A DNA stretch of 64,000 nt from Chondrilla cf. caribensis (GCA_964020155.1 OZ026547.1:5936509-6000508), one strand, 5' to 3'; numbered from the stretch's first letter, positions 25,201 through 32,148 are shown. Notes: generated from the letters alone by a model not told the origin. Program-made: numbers and translations.

Positions 25201-28200
25201 AGTTCCATGACTTAAAGCAAGAAGTTATAAAAACCATCCCCCTCAGCAAATCAGGTGACGATGGAATTAGTATTCAGAAAGCACGCTTGATTTACATGGT
25301 AGATAGTGGTGGGCAACCATCTTTTCTCGATTTCCATCCGGTAACAGCCACCTTTGCCGCAACCTATTTACTAGTCTACAATATGGAGGAGGGATTGGAC
25401 GCCAAGCCTAAGATGACCTATCGGAAGCCGAAGACGTTTCCTACAAGGACTTTAACGGATTCCACACAGTCAAATCTCGAAATCATACGCCGTTCATTGC
25501 TCTCTCTATATCACCTCAAAGTGCGCCATCGTCAAATGCATGAGAGATTAACCAAGCTTATGAAGCATAATTTCCAGCAGGCTACCTATGATCCATTCAC
25601 CTTCATTATTGGGACGAGGAAGGAGTCAATCTGTGAGGAATACAAGAGGAGGCTAACACCAGAATTTCACCAAATCCCTTCCATGAAGAGAGTGACAAAA
25701 CTTTCCTTCGTGGATAGCCTTACTCCTAATTGTAAGGGCGTAGAACAGCTCCGATGTTCAATGTGCACTGATGCTTGCCTAAGTTCTTTTCGCCTTCCTC
25801 TCTCCTGGTTCCAACTACACCTGATGTGCTTAGCTGCAGAATCTACAGAGGCTTCCAACTACTGGTTAGGCGTTCTCATCTACTCAGATCTTTCCACTTT
25901 GTGTATGGAGGAGAAGCTAGTCAGCTCTGTTGTGGAATTCAAAGCAATGGTCACCCTATTCCACAGCCTGGGAGTCTTCTCCTGCCCTGATCTTGACCTG
26001 GAAGAAAATGTAGAAGACAGTCTTGTCTTCACCAACCCGAACATTCTCTTTACTTATGTAACCAAAATCCTGGAAACTCCCTTCCGAGACCTCTCAGAAG
26101 ATTTCGATAAGCCATCACTTGCTGACCTCCAGCTAACAGGGGAGCTGACAACAAATGCATTGAAAGAATTAGACATCCCCAACACCTTAGGATTATATCG
26201 GGGATTTCACAAGCGGCTTCTGAAGTGGCTCATACACTGGGGGTTGGCAGCTGAAATGGAGCAGGAGAGAAAGTGGTTCATTCCTTCTGTTCTTCCTCCA
26301 AAACCCATTACTTTCCACACTTCAATCGATGAGAATCCTTTTCCACCTTTCCCTCTCAGTATTTCCTTCTTACAAGATTCTACCGATGATTTCACCTTCC
26401 ACTACCTTCCAGAAGGTGTTTTTCCACACTTTGTAGTAAAGTTGATAAAGGCTGGATACACCTTGTCGAGTAATCATCCAGACAATTTGGAAGCCCGAAT
26501 CCCTCGCTGTCGAGATGCCATATTCATTATAAGGCAAAAGCGAACATTTAATGCCCAAATCACCTTCAATATTTCCCTCATTGATGAAGCCACCCACCTT
26601 TCAGTGCACTTGTATCCTGCTGATGGATCTGCCCCCAATGCAAGACAAGAAGCAGGTGCTGTTCTGGCTGAATTGAAACACAAAATGGAGGAGACCAACG
26701 AGAGTCTGTACCATCGTACCAACAACCGAATTGCCGTATGCTGTCCCTGTCCCTGTAGTTCCGAGGAAGGACGGCTCAGAGACCAGCACATCGCCTGCGT
26801 GGATCCTGGTGAGGACGGCAGCATTGGGATCACCTGTCTCCATCCAAGACGACCACAAATGGGTTCATGGGAGGGAACAAGTACTGATGAATTGTTGAAT
26901 GAAGTTGTGTTGGGATTTTATTCCAAATCAGGTACATCTGCTCATTTTCACTGTAACAGTTATATCTTTTATCCTGAGCCATGCAGTACTTTTAATGTAT
27001 TTTTATGTGTACAGATAATATTTTACCATCCTTTGGGAAGAGCCAGTCCCCTATATGTGTTGACCAGTTGAGTCATGTTCGGAAGAAATGCCCATCTCTC
27101 GATGATCCACCAGGTACATGTGTGTGGTGCTTCCTTTCCTGTGCACGAGTTAACCCAAACCTCACAGTATCCTCCAGTTATGAATGTGCTTATGTTGATA
27201 AAATAAATGCTTATTTTAAGAAATTACTTTGCATATATTCATTATTGTACATGAATATTACAAGGTAAACTGCATAATCACTAATGTATCACTTGACATG
27301 CAAAATAGCCCAGAAACCAATGCGGTCAGCTTCTGAAAATTTATGAAATACTTGTACTACAATCATGCATCACTTCCAAACCCTTGGGTTTTCGCACAAA
27401 AGTGAAAGTGAATTTGAACATGTACTGTATACCTGAACACTACATATCACTGTAGTTTACTGTAATGTCTTATATTTGACAGGTGTCAGAAAGGGAAGAA
27501 AGCGTTCTCCTCAACGTGGCAGTTCTAGTTCAAAAAAGAAGAGTCTGACGAGAGAAAAGAGAAGTAGTGACTCAGAGGAATCAGGTGTGAATTACTGACA
27601 CAAACTACATTGTACACTAACAGTTCCACTATGACAGTGATGGTCCAGTGCATGTATGTATGTGTATCCGTTATTCTGGGTCCCATTCCAATTTCTTTTT
27701 TGATATTTTTGTTAAGTCTTCCAAGAGTAAGTCAAGTGGGGTTTGATGACGTGTCATTGAAGTGTAGCTGTATGTACACCAGTCATCTATGCCTGCTAAA
27801 TACCTAGTCTTACTGCAATTCACTTTTTGAATAATACCTTTGTAATTGACTATCCTTTGTACACAAGTGGATGGTATTTTGTAGATATTACACTTTCATT
27901 AAGTATGTGCAGTACTGTTTAAATTTTTGTAGTTTCAGCCATTTTACCTCTGCTTATTGTTCAGATACCAGTGCATCATCCGAGGCATCTGAAGACAAGC
28001 CAAAGAAGAGGGGATCCAAGTCAACAAAGAGGAGTATGTCCTACAGTGAGGTCACTGTGAGGGATGTTATCCGAGGAATGACACGTGAGGAGCTCCACAG
28101 TGGTATAAAGAAGATGATGACAAAGCACCGTACTACTCTACTTTATGATGATTGGGGACTCATCAATGAAGAGTGTAGGGATGAAATCTTGGGTAATTTG

Positions 28201-28419
28201 AGAGCCAACCACAAAACTGAGGCTGCTGACACACTGATTGATTACTTTGATAACAACCATACTGGTGAAGAACTGCTTCAATTTTGTGATTTTTTAACAA
28301 AAGAAGCAAAGAAAGCAGGTCGGAACTCTCAGTTGCTCAAACTGGCCAAAGCTATCAAGGAGGCTGTCCATGATGCTTCCTTACGACCTTCAGGTGTGCT
28401 ATACTCAATGTTCTTATAA
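1621..28419 (+). CDS. RPA70-like OB folds fused to a Roc-COR GTPase and a CARD-like domain (multi-exon gene)
   Basis: Eleven exons join by GT-AG sites with matching phases: 1621-1726, 4874-5141, 6373-6546, 8723-8813, 14662-14868, 18210-18288, 19561-19655, 24733-26931, 27015-27113, 27483-27584 and 27965-28419. They give about 1,290 residues. Order: end of RPA70 DBD-F, DBD-A, DBD-B, short linker, Roc GTPase, COR, basic Ser-rich linker, CARD-like domain. The RPA70 C-terminal zinc-binding domain (DBD-C) is not seen. Known from families: RPA70 OB folds bind ssDNA, Roc-COR is a GTPase switch, and CARDs make homotypic signalling contacts. Inference: a nucleic-acid-responsive, NLR-like signalling protein. 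The 5' end lies upstream or in an unrecognised exon; a 29-bp candidate at 878-906 fits in phase but is weak. The main doubt is whether the two halves share one transcript. Confidence 0.62.
2457..2622 (+). repeat. Dispersed repeat, copy 1 (inverted mate at 8160-8318)
   Basis: The stretch running from the AACCGATTATG motif through GTGACCATCATGGCCGAATT to ATTCATTCGGGTACG-like sequence appears again, reverse-complemented and diverged, at 8160-8318. Coding content is absent. Probably an old MITE or foldback arm. Confidence 0.7.
2739..3044 (+). repeat. Two diverged direct repeats of about 135 bp
   Basis: 2739-2870 and 2908-3044 share the order TTCGTTCG, TCGAGACAA or CAAGACAA, TACTAGG-AGTAGTT, AGTCAACG, GTCGATAGAAGCTTCCTCGG and CGAGATATA. 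They form an imperfect tandem duplication directly before the 35-bp repeat array. Confidence 0.75.
3049..3210 (+). repeat. 35-bp tandem repeat, about 4.6 near-identical copies
   Basis: The unit is ATGCCAATTGGCGTCATTGG followed by CCGTTTAGGGTACTG. Copies are nearly perfect; only the first begins ACGCC. Each unit has the palindromic core GCCAATTGGC and a TTAGGG-like element. It lies in an intron. Confidence 0.95.
3949..4760 (+). mobile_element. Degenerate Tigger-like non-autonomous element
   Basis: The left edge has GGAACCTGTTAATCCAGG. The right edge has TGTCCGCATTATCAAGTTCC followed by ACCGTA, whose reverse complement resembles the left edge. Internal text of the type cagGACACCT is repeated. 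A truncated copy of the AAGTAATTCGAG element is nested inside at about 4289-4520. Confidence 0.45.
4289..4520 (+). mobile_element. Degenerate copy of the AAGTAATTCGAG element
   Basis: Begins ACAAGTAATTCGAGTTAC and contains GAAATCGGCCATCTT, CAATATAAATAACAATATA and TTGCGGTTATG, then TCGGACGAGCATAA and GGCAGCCCCACG. This matches the full-length copy at 23111-23440, with large internal losses. Confidence 0.7.
4874..5141 (+). CDS. Exon: end of DBD-F, linker and start of DBD-A of an RPA70-like protein
   Basis: The exon follows TTTTGCAG and ends before GTGAGT. It encodes IILLAVTVLNQGNEVGMVIGNP, the closing strands of RPA70 DBD-F, followed by a linker of only about 20 residues (much longer in animal RPA70). 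Then come IASLKFNPFQGGWIICARVTSK and a YVDLADKS strand, which match the start of DBD-A (human pattern IASLTPYQ, WTICARVTNKS, LELVDES). It ends in phase 0, and the next exon opens with GEIRAKAF exactly where RPA70 has GEIRATAF. Confidence 0.85.
6373..6546 (+). CDS. Exon: core of RPA70-like DBD-A
   Basis: This 58-codon phase-0 exon lies between TTTCAG and GTATGT. It begins GEIRAKAFDEYAEHFWQQ and includes SNDYEIIFKD. By alignment with human RPA70 (numbering from memory), ssDNA contacts Arg234, Phe238 and Glu277 are retained, Phe269 is Tyr and Lys263 is Asn. The OB fold could plausibly still bind ssDNA. Confidence 0.88.
6655..7176 (+). mobile_element. MITE with GTGCAAGCGAAAAGGGCCC termini, copy 1
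   Basis: Terminal inverted repeats read GTGTATGTGCAAGCGAAAAG then GGCCCTTAGC on the left, with their complement on the right. The 522 bp lack coding capacity. A second copy in the same orientation is at 18401-18924. The superfamily is not clear from the ends. Confidence 0.85.
7327..7725 (+). repeat. Composite 33/54-bp minisatellite
   Basis: Three 33-bp units (ATGTATGGGAGCACTACCAA plus GGGTGATGTTGTG) are followed by about six 54-bp units in which AAGAGGTCTGACTGTATACT plus AG is added. Both lengths are multiples of three, so frames stay open on both strands. This is not evidence of a gene. Intronic. Confidence 0.95.
8160..8318 (-). repeat. Dispersed repeat, copy 2 (inverted mate of 2457-2622)
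   Basis: Reverse-complement copy of the 2457-2622 repeat, sharing the GGCCATGATGGTCACG, CACATTCTCGA and AACCGATTATGCGCC blocks. The two lie in different introns of the OB-fold gene in opposite orientation. Confidence 0.7.
8723..8813 (+). CDS. Exon: linker between DBD-A and DBD-B
   Basis: The exon lies between TACATAG and GTAAGT. It encodes CFDGEQTLPRVKYKFVDFSK and on to EKGHLI, matching the RPA70 segment with C-E-D, L-P, F-D-F and K-x-x-L-V-D. The Lys at the Lys313 position is retained. It ends in phase 1, and the next exon restores Asp to give IDIIGIV, matching human VDIIGIC. Confidence 0.82.
8878..9171 (+). mobile_element. 5' part of the AAGTAATTCGAG element, interrupted by a retrotransposon
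   Basis: Starts ACAAGTAATTCGAGTTC, then the GTGGGGCTGCCTCCCCCCGC hairpin and ACTCGAATTACTT, and runs to GGAACACATATT and a (TA)n tract. The rest of the element resumes at about 12,700. The uninterrupted copy at 23111-23440 shows the retrotransposon landed in the TA repeat. Confidence 0.85.
9115..9171 (+). repeat. (TA)n microsatellite
   Basis: About 28 TA units, part of the interrupted AAGTAATTCGAG element and the 5' target side of the retrotransposon. Confidence 0.95.
9178..9495 (+). pseudogene. N-terminal zinc-finger segment of the RLE retrotransposon
   Basis: The open frame starts ATGGCTGATTCC directly after the TA tract. It has an acidic, Ser/Asn-rich start and then a finger, CSTCKRLMPI to VRIHGPVNC, of the form CX2CX14HX4C, followed by RCPGSNHPP. 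Such a finger is typical at the N-terminus of this retrotransposon group and probably binds target DNA. The last 30 or so codons lie in the inserted hairpin and are not native. Confidence 0.65.
9412..9526. repeat. 115-bp foldback hairpin with GC-rich core (copy 1)
   Basis: The left arm GATTATAACCCGCCTCCGAG then TTGTATGATATT pairs with the right arm AATATCATACAACGAGGAGG then CGGGTTATAATC. The centre is GCCCGAGGGCGCGAAGCGCC then CGAGGG, itself a palindrome. The same centre sits in a hairpin at 21117-21237 whose arms are unrelated. It interrupts the retrotransposon. Confidence 0.9.
9794..12547 (+). pseudogene. Reverse transcriptase and RLE domain of the retrotransposon, with two disabling changes
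   Basis: Nearly 920 codons in one frame, interrupted only by TAG at 12197-12199. RT landmarks are KLDFRNAFNSVRRD (motif A) and GVQQGDPLGPLLFCL (motif B). Motif C reads FYLYDG, so the first of the two catalytic Asp residues is Tyr (TAT at 11060-11062). A CCHC finger CHQCGSPVDEYALHGLSC (CX2CX9HX3C) precedes the endonuclease motif KRPDG. The nonsense codon falls just before the WDAT-type Asp motif, and the frame then continues 115 codons to TAA. Expected functions: target cleavage and target-primed reverse transcription. Confidence 0.88.
12600..12700 (+). repeat. TA and A-rich low-complexity tract at the retrotransposon 3' end
   Basis: A (TA)n run, then A tracts with spaced T, then a second (TA)n run. 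The A-rich core is probably the element's 3' tail and the outer TA runs the target microsatellite. Confidence 0.85.
12701..12770 (+). mobile_element. 3' end of the interrupted AAGTAATTCGAG element
   Basis: Reads CGGACGAGCGTAACATACCA and ends GGGGCTGCCTGTGGCAGCCC, a terminal hairpin. It is nearly identical to the end of the intact copy at 23111-23440. Confidence 0.85.
12907..13125 (+). other. Unassigned acidic open frame, 72 codons
   Basis: ATG at 12907 opens an acidic frame (PIEDEEDDASLF and onward) ending TGA at 13125. No motif or plausible splice partner was found. It lies inside a large intron among repeats, so it may be a transposon relic or chance. Confidence 0.15.
13889..14044. mobile_element. 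156-bp foldback element
   Basis: The left arm AGGTTGACAAAATCATATCA then CTGGATTTACACCAAACCAA and CCGAAAATAGA is matched by its reverse complement at the right end, with about 50 bp per arm and almost no mismatch. A loop of about 50 bp contains a second short inverted pair (GGTCTCCCAACCGAT). No coding capacity. Confidence 0.92.
14662..14868 (+). CDS. Exon: RPA70-like DBD-B
   Basis: The exon starts after TATTAG and ends before GTATGT. It reads IIGIVESPGHLTFVDKENGS, then AKRDVRLVDKTDQSVTLGLW, GEEAKTIDF and PVLAVKEVKVCDHE. This matches RPA70 DBD-B through the LWGE and PVLAIK landmarks. Lys343 and Trp361 are retained, Arg382 is Lys and Phe386 is His (human numbering from memory). The stretch is long and its residue order follows the family throughout. 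Confidence 0.9.
15667..16243. mobile_element. TA-flanked MITE, 577 bp
   Basis: Left end CAGTGCACCCAACCATAAAC then TTCCAAAA; right end is its complement, TTGGAAGTTTATGGTTGGGT then GCACCG. TA lies outside both ends, as expected for a Tc1/mariner-type mover. Short frames inside show no domain. Confidence 0.85.
16246..17710 (-). pseudogene. Tc1-family transposase remnant
   Basis: On the minus strand, 16,400-16,771 encodes KIFQHDNALIHTAKQTTKFF then EQAQISVMEWPPQSP and NFIEHLWDAI. The Asp of HDNA and the Glu of IEHLW are 34 residues apart, the DD34E spacing of Tc1. Further upstream on this strand, at about 17,600-17,700, a segment reads TMMLWWHYSA, like the Tc1 SxMLWGCFSA region. The parts are separated by frame breaks and a microsatellite. 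The end CAGTGGCGCTCAAAAGAAAA at 16246 may be the terminal repeat. Not functional. Confidence 0.75.
17383..17427 (+). repeat. (CA)n(TA)n microsatellite
   Basis: About twelve CA units run directly into about ten TA units. Confidence 0.95.
18210..18288 (+). CDS. Exon: end of DBD-B
   Basis: The exon starts after ATTGTAG and stops before GTGAGT. It encodes QYLSATYSTSVLVNPDIPK and VHELRKW, matching the RPA70 segment SLSVLSSSTIIANPDIPE and YKLRGW. The last codon is split TG/G across the junction and makes the Trp of the LRxW motif with the next exon. Confidence 0.88.
18401..18924 (+). mobile_element. MITE with GTGCAAGCGAAAAGGGCCC termini, copy 2
   Basis: Same ends, length and orientation as 6655-7176, with scattered substitutions throughout. 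Intronic. Confidence 0.88.
19174..19229 (+). repeat. (TA)n microsatellite
   Basis: About 28 TA units. The flank resembles the sequence before the TA tract of the AAGTAATTCGAG element but is too diverged to assign. Confidence 0.95.
19561..19655 (+). CDS. Bridging exon between the OB-fold half and the GTPase half
   Basis: The exon follows CCTTTTTTAG and precedes GTATGT. Its first residues, YDQV, continue LRKW exactly as FDAE continues LRGW in RPA70, so its 5' end fits the OB-fold gene. It ends DETYRLLT plus one base, and the 24733 exon continues this as DALEKGAVEVKILKCVTMG, leading directly into a P-loop. Both junctions keep phase. This one exon carries the case for the fusion. Confidence 0.7.
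20098..20353. mobile_element. Palindromic element with CACCTTCCATTT ends
   Basis: Left end CACCTTCCATTTTGTAATGT and onward through GGGTCCACAAATTTGTA. Right half is the complement, CAAATTTGTGGACCCAAGC to CATTACGAAATGGAAGGTG. The right half alone recurs at about 40355-40525 and 49110-49265 in the two duplicated units. Confidence 0.85.
21117..21237. repeat. 121-bp foldback hairpin with GC-rich core (copy 2)
   Basis: Arms TGGTTAAGACATGGGCACGA then GGGCATTATGACAT pair with ATGTCATAATGCCCGAGTGT then CCATGTCTTAACCA. The centre CCCGAGGGCGCGAAGCGCCC then GAGGG is the same as in 9412-9526, but the arms are unrelated. Confidence 0.9.
21235..21340. repeat. 106-bp inverted-repeat element next to the hairpin
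   Basis: CCATTATAGCATCCGTT at the left pairs with AACGGATGCTATAATGG at the right. The middle holds CTTTATACTGTTGCTAGCG and short AT-rich text. It overlaps the neighbouring hairpin by three bases (CCA). Confidence 0.8.
21382..22947 (-). pseudogene. Tigger-like (CENP-B/DDE) transposase with one early nonsense codon
   Basis: From ATG at 22947 there are 521 codons to the stop at 21382, broken only by TAG at codon 23 (22879-22881). The N-terminal helix-turn-helix reads KRKDLTLNDKMRVLEAL and later SDIAKSLGISQTQVSWI. A CENP-B-type DNA-binding segment follows (NGWLQRWKERNNLSYKK). Catalytic acids are seen in YNCDETGLYY, LLFADKAPCH and QPLDQGIIRAMKAHY. The Asp pair is about 32 residues apart, as in pogo elements. 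An acidic tail follows. A start at the Met 22683 would skip the stop but lose part of the DNA-binding domain. Confidence 0.9.
23111..23440 (+). mobile_element. AAGTAATTCGAG element, full-length copy
   Basis: Starts ACAAGTAATTCGAG with a self-complementary head: AAGTAATTCGAGT pairs with ACTCGAATTACTT about 45 bp on. The middle holds GTTCGAAATCGGCCATCTTG and a (TA)n. It ends with the hairpin GGGGCTGCCTGCGGCAGCCC then CTAA. No coding capacity. The end hairpin before CTAA recalls Helitron 3' ends, but the spacing is not typical. Confidence 0.85.
23512..23693 (-). other. Fragment encoding a CCHC zinc knuckle
   Basis: The minus strand reads MNLRESSRGGSPVPASEDSG then PAPKRVQGIRVCSICQQEGH then NCQKCP, a CX2CX4HX4C knuckle. 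Such knuckles occur in several transposase and gag-like proteins. There is no further domain, so this is a likely transposon relic. Confidence 0.35.
23805..24045 (-). mobile_element. AAGTAATTCGAG element, inverted copy without its 3' end
   Basis: Reverse complement of the first two thirds of the 23111-23440 element, from ATATGTGTTCCTACGTGTAG to AACTCGAATTACTTG. The two copies face each other 365 bp apart. Confidence 0.85.
24148..24315 (+). repeat. Two diverged direct repeats of about 65 bp
   Basis: 24148-24213 and 24248-24315 share CATCACTACAACTGGTATCC-like text, ATACCATCC or ATACCATTCC ends and CCATTTC or TCATTTC in between. Confidence 0.6.
24733..26931 (+). CDS. Large exon: Roc (Ras-like) GTPase plus COR domain
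   Basis: A 2,199-bp exon between TTCTTTAG and GTACAT. Roc: the P-loop GPPEAGKTQ lies about 20 residues in, a G3-like motif is MVDSGGQPSFLDFHP, and a G4-like segment is FIIGTRKE. COR: LPLSWFQLHL, then VTLFHSLGVFSCPDL, FTNPNILF, and LLKWLIHWGLAAEM with WFIPSVLPP follow the usual COR order and winged-helix end. An insert between P-loop and G3 holds five DVQ-type peptide repeats. About 700 residues are open without a stop, so the domain looks functional. The family is ROCO/STAND-like; whether it hydrolyses GTP cannot be told. Confidence 0.85.
27015..27584 (+). CDS. Two linker exons (27015-27113 and 27483-27584)
   Basis: Both exons are phase 1 to phase 1 with good splice sites. The first gives DNILPSFGKSQSPICVDQLS and ends SLDDPPG. 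The second is short and highly basic and serine-rich (VRKGRKRSPQRGSSSSKKKS), followed by a DSEES tail. It resembles a flexible linker or a nuclear-localisation signal and has no domain I recognise. Confidence 0.7.
27965..28419 (+). CDS. Last recognised exon: CARD-like death-fold domain
   Basis: The exon starts after GTTCAG in phase. After a Ser/Lys-rich lead it encodes about 100 helical residues: VTVRDVIRGMTREELHSGIK, TKHRTTLLYDDWGLINEECR, DTLIDYFDNNHTGEELLQFC and DFLTKEAKKAGR. The pattern (KHR-x-x-L, L-I-x-E-E, L-L-D near the middle, then F-C-x-x-L) is CARD-like. The frame closes at TAA 28417-28419. A possible donor at 28394 could instead lead to a further exon that I cannot identify. Confidence 0.65.
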
Positions 28420-28535
28420 TAGTACTTTTTCCCAACAGACCAACATCTTGTCATCTGTTAATTGTAGCTATATTACTGAACACTGATATTCCACAGGCAT
28501 ACACAAATGCATGCACAGACATTACACAGCAACAC

Positions 28536-28690
28536 CCATGCACACACACACACGCACACACACACACACACACAGATACAATATTATATTATACACACAC
28601 GTGCGCAAACAAACGCACAGAGATCCCCACACCCACACACCGAAACACATGCACAAATACACAGGCACCCCACATGCTTGTACTTACACA
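28536..28690 (+). repeat. (CA)n and CA-rich tract
   Basis: A pure CA run followed by degenerate CACA-rich sequence. Frames open here are low complexity. Confidence 0.95.
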
Positions 28691-29394
28691 CAGTGTCTCA
28701 TACTCTCTATCACTACATGTATGTAGGTACTTCCAAATGAAGTGTGCACATCCTTGTGGTTGAGAGAGATGTAGCACGACATACTCACCACAGTTCATAG
28801 TATATTTCAATGTTTTGTATAATTGATTTATAGGACGTGGTTTGTTATAATTTACAAAACCTAGTATTTTCATAATTATTAATATTTCCAGTATGAATGT
28901 AAAGTTAGTTTACTATGTTATTCATTTTTGGTATATTTTACACATTCTATCTTATTTTAAAATGATGTCACAATAGTAATATTGCATTGTACCTTGGAAT
29001 GGAATTATTCCTAATTATTATTACAATAAAATATTAATATGTGAAGCATGTGCGTGCATGCCTTATGAATAATTGATATTATAATATATATTTCATCAAA
29101 AATATATCATGGTGGTATAATATCTTATCCCACAGACCTGCACCCTGCATGTGAGAATTTTCAAAGTGCAGGCCTAGGGGTCTGAGTTCACCAGGCCGGG
29201 CCATAATAATGATGCAAAGCCATCCAATCATTACGTATGTATATTATATACATGCCTATATATATAATAGTAAATTTAATAAAAAATATAATATTTATGA
29301 ATAGTATTATTGTTAATATTATTAAATATATAATTACAGTTATATAAATAATAAATTAATGATAATAAAACTATAATAATAGTAATAATAATAA
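28691..29394. other. AT-rich intergenic sequence
   Basis: No gene seen. AATAAA at about 29,024 could be a polyadenylation signal for the upstream gene. The end is ATT/AAT low complexity that probably marks the 3' tail of the adjacent minus-strand retroelement. Confidence 0.4.
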
Positions 29395-30340
29395 TAATAT
29401 ATTTAATGCCTTCATAGTGCCCAATTTAACACTGCAGCAGCATAAATATTGCCTCTCTGTACCGCCACCGAAATCCTAGGACTCTGCAGGAGGAAGTTAA
29501 GGGACTGTGCCCCATCTCTGACTTGAGGCAGTGCCCCAGCTCACAGATGAACTGCTGGGCCTCTGGGATAAAGACACCTGTTGTTTCAAAAGCCATACAT
29601 AGTTGTGAAATGGTGGTTTGAATCCAGCTCAGTATACTTTGTTTGTTTTCTCTGTTCTGCATTAGCTGCAACTATGCCATCTACTCTCTGGTCACCAAAT
29701 GGCTGTGGGAGGGTCAAAAGAGTCTGCACATGTAGTGTCCCAAACCAGAACCCGGACAGTCTTCCACGGCACGATTGTGGCCCCATTGGGTCGTTTCCCA
29801 TCTGATAGACAAATGCCAGATGGCTCCACATAGGAGGGCACCCCTGTTGATGTAAATGATCCATTGATGATGTCATTGATGGCTGTGTGGCGGAGGCATT
29901 TGCCCTGGCTTTTGCGGCAACTTAGTCCATGGAGACCGAGGTGGTTCACTGGTACATGGCAGTGTTGGCACTTGTAAGGTTGGCACAGTGTGACGCCCAG
30001 GCAAAGCCCGTGGCCACATGGATTGCCTTGTCCATTCACAAACCTACAGAAGACACTGGAAAAGCATGCAGCCCAACTCCAGACTCCTCCACACAAGCAG
30101 CAAGCAGGCGGGCTTGAATGAGTGCATATGAGGCTGTCTCCAAAAGGTCCCTGTAGGCTGATATCTTGTATGATGAATATTCCAAACCTTCTGGAGGAAG
30201 GAAGCTGGGTCAGGTGGAAGTGGTTTTTCGTGCCCATTACTCCAAGAGGCTGAGCCTACCTGTGAGCAGGGCTATGTGTGTCACATAACGTTGGAGGCAG
30301 GATCTGGAGGGCGAGCTCAGAGGAAACAGCAGGCCAAAAA
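29395..30340 (-). pseudogene. 3' fragment of a second RLE-type retrotransposon
   Basis: The minus strand encodes CQHCHVPVNHLGLHGLSC (CX2CX9HX3C), then RHTAINDIINGSFTSTGVPS and SDGKRPNGATIVPWKTVRVL then VWDTTCADSF. This is the same CCHC-plus-endonuclease tail as at 11.9-12.3 kb but clearly diverged, with the PD motif changed to PN. The frame is broken after about 29,690. Only the last part of the element survives, typical of 5' truncation. Confidence 0.82.
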
Positions 30341-30924
30341 GGCAGAGGGTGCGAATATTGGCAATATCAACTTGCAGAGATCTCTGCATGTCGCTATATT
30401 GCTATAAACTTCTGTACATGTGGGGTATTTAATGATATTTCCATGTATTTTGCGGTATTTGACTATATATGGTGGTAATGTTTCATTACCAAGGATACCT
30501 CAGTATCGTAGAGGTTCACCCTCTGGTGAGATTGTTCCAAGACATCTTGTCACAAGCTGGTACCACAATTATGTTACTATTTGGAGTAACACTTACCAAT
30601 GAACAGAATCTGTAGTACTGTGCTACTGATACAGAATTCATCAATGATATCTGTGTATATTTAAGTGGATGGATATAAACTGCATTGTACTCATCCAATT
30701 GCAATGTGTGTATGTTCATGTGTGTGTGTGTGAAGTGTTGAAGCTACTTCACTGCTATATGTGTTCGAGTGCATCATGTTGTTAGTAATGGAAACTATTG
30801 ACTCATTTTAGGTGAATATCTCTGAGAAGGTCATTATGGCTAATTCAGGACCGCCTGTTCCATATTGTAATCATGTGATTGAGCTGAAAAATTGATAACA
30901 GTCATTATTTAATTTTTTACAGTA

Positions 30925-31415
30925 CAGTGGCAAACACTTAATATGCCACAATTGGATTTGAAAAATTTTGGCCTATTATCCGTTTTGGCATATAAACCAA
31001 ACAGTCACCGAATGTCACTGAATAGAATCAATAATTATAAATTAATGAGGATATACATAATAATGGTGATAATAGTAAAGACAAGCACAGCTCCTACTAT
31101 AACATTAGCAAACAGTCAATGGTGGTAATACTGCAGCAAAGTAGCCTGCACTTGTGATTGTGTAGCACAATAGACAGTGATAAAGTGATAAGTGACAAAC
31201 TGATAAAGTGACACAAATGAGGTGTGGCATATAAAGTGTTACCTAACACATGGTAATCAATCAATTGGTGTCAGTGTAACAATGGCGGATGGCGGATATG
31301 GCGTTTGGCGAATTATATGTATAGTAATTACATACTAATGAATTCGTTCAGGAAAATAGCGGCATAATAAGCGGTTTGGCATAATAAGCGGTGGCATATT
31401 AAGCGTTTACCACTG
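30925..31415. mobile_element. Tigger-like MITE, 491 bp
   Basis: Left end CAGTGGCAAACACTTAATAT then GCCA; right end is the complement, TGGCATATTAAGCGTTTACC then ACTG. TA flanks both ends. The ends resemble those of the Tigger transposon at 20,933 (CAGTGG and CTTAA). Confidence 0.85.
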
Positions 31416-31614
31416 TATATAAAATAACCAGCTAATAAATAGAAGTTATACTGATATGAAGATGTTTATTAGATAATGCTACTGAAGTTGTATCCCCAAC
31501 TTTATCTGTCTGTTCCACGATTTACTCAAGTCTTCACATTAAGTGTGGACTAATGTAGCCTGCAAACAAGTGGAAGTAGAGATCAATACAACATTAAGCA
31601 GTATAACATAACCA

Positions 31615-31616
<2 letters not shown>

Positions 31617-31704
<88 letters not shown>
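31617..31704 (+). repeat. (CA)n microsatellite
   Basis: About 43 CA units with one AA interruption. Confidence 0.97.
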
Positions 31705-31709
<5 letters not shown>

Positions 31710-31973
31710 CATTACATGTAGTCAACTCACGCTCAACACGTGAATGTATTGTATATACTCTGCACATGCATATGATCAATTATAGTCTCGAGTGTACTGC
31801 CATTTTTGGTCTTTACTGCACAGATATCCTTCAATCATAGTAGATTCCTGATACAATTAGCAACAAGATCCCCATAGATCAAATGTATGGAAGAGTGAAA
31901 TGGATACACAGCTGTCAGAATTACATCAATGCTGGCAATGTGAGATGGGAGCTGTTCTCCGCACCAACAAGTG

Positions 31974-32148
31974 CAGGGAATACTCGTTAATCCGCCGTAA
32001 TTTGTTTTCAAAGAACATGGTGGATCGGTGAGTTTTGTGGATGAACTGGATATTCATTGGTACTTGTACATTATATTGGTACTGGGAAATTGTGGCAGAT
32101 AAAAAGGTGTGGTAGATAAAGTGGTGGCGGATTAACAGGAATTCACTG
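31974..32148 (-). mobile_element. CAGTGAATnC MITE, 175 bp, reversed copy
   Basis: Right end read backwards is CAGTGAATTCCTGTTAATCC then GCC; the left end is CAGGGAATACTCGTTAATCC. The interior, reverse-complemented, matches the MITEs at 38646 and 47631 (TTTATCT-GC-A, TTCTTTGAAAACAAA). Confidence 0.85.

Noticed and set aside
26932..27071. Extension of the Roc-COR frame beyond 26931
   Set aside because: A GT donor in phase and a following in-phase exon explain the sequence better than the Cys/Phe-rich extension.
28507..28873. His/Thr-rich and Val/Cys-rich frames
   Set aside because: Products of the CA microsatellite and its flank, low complexity only.
31594..31779. Val/Cys-rich frame on the minus strand
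   Set aside because: Translation of the (CA)n tract.
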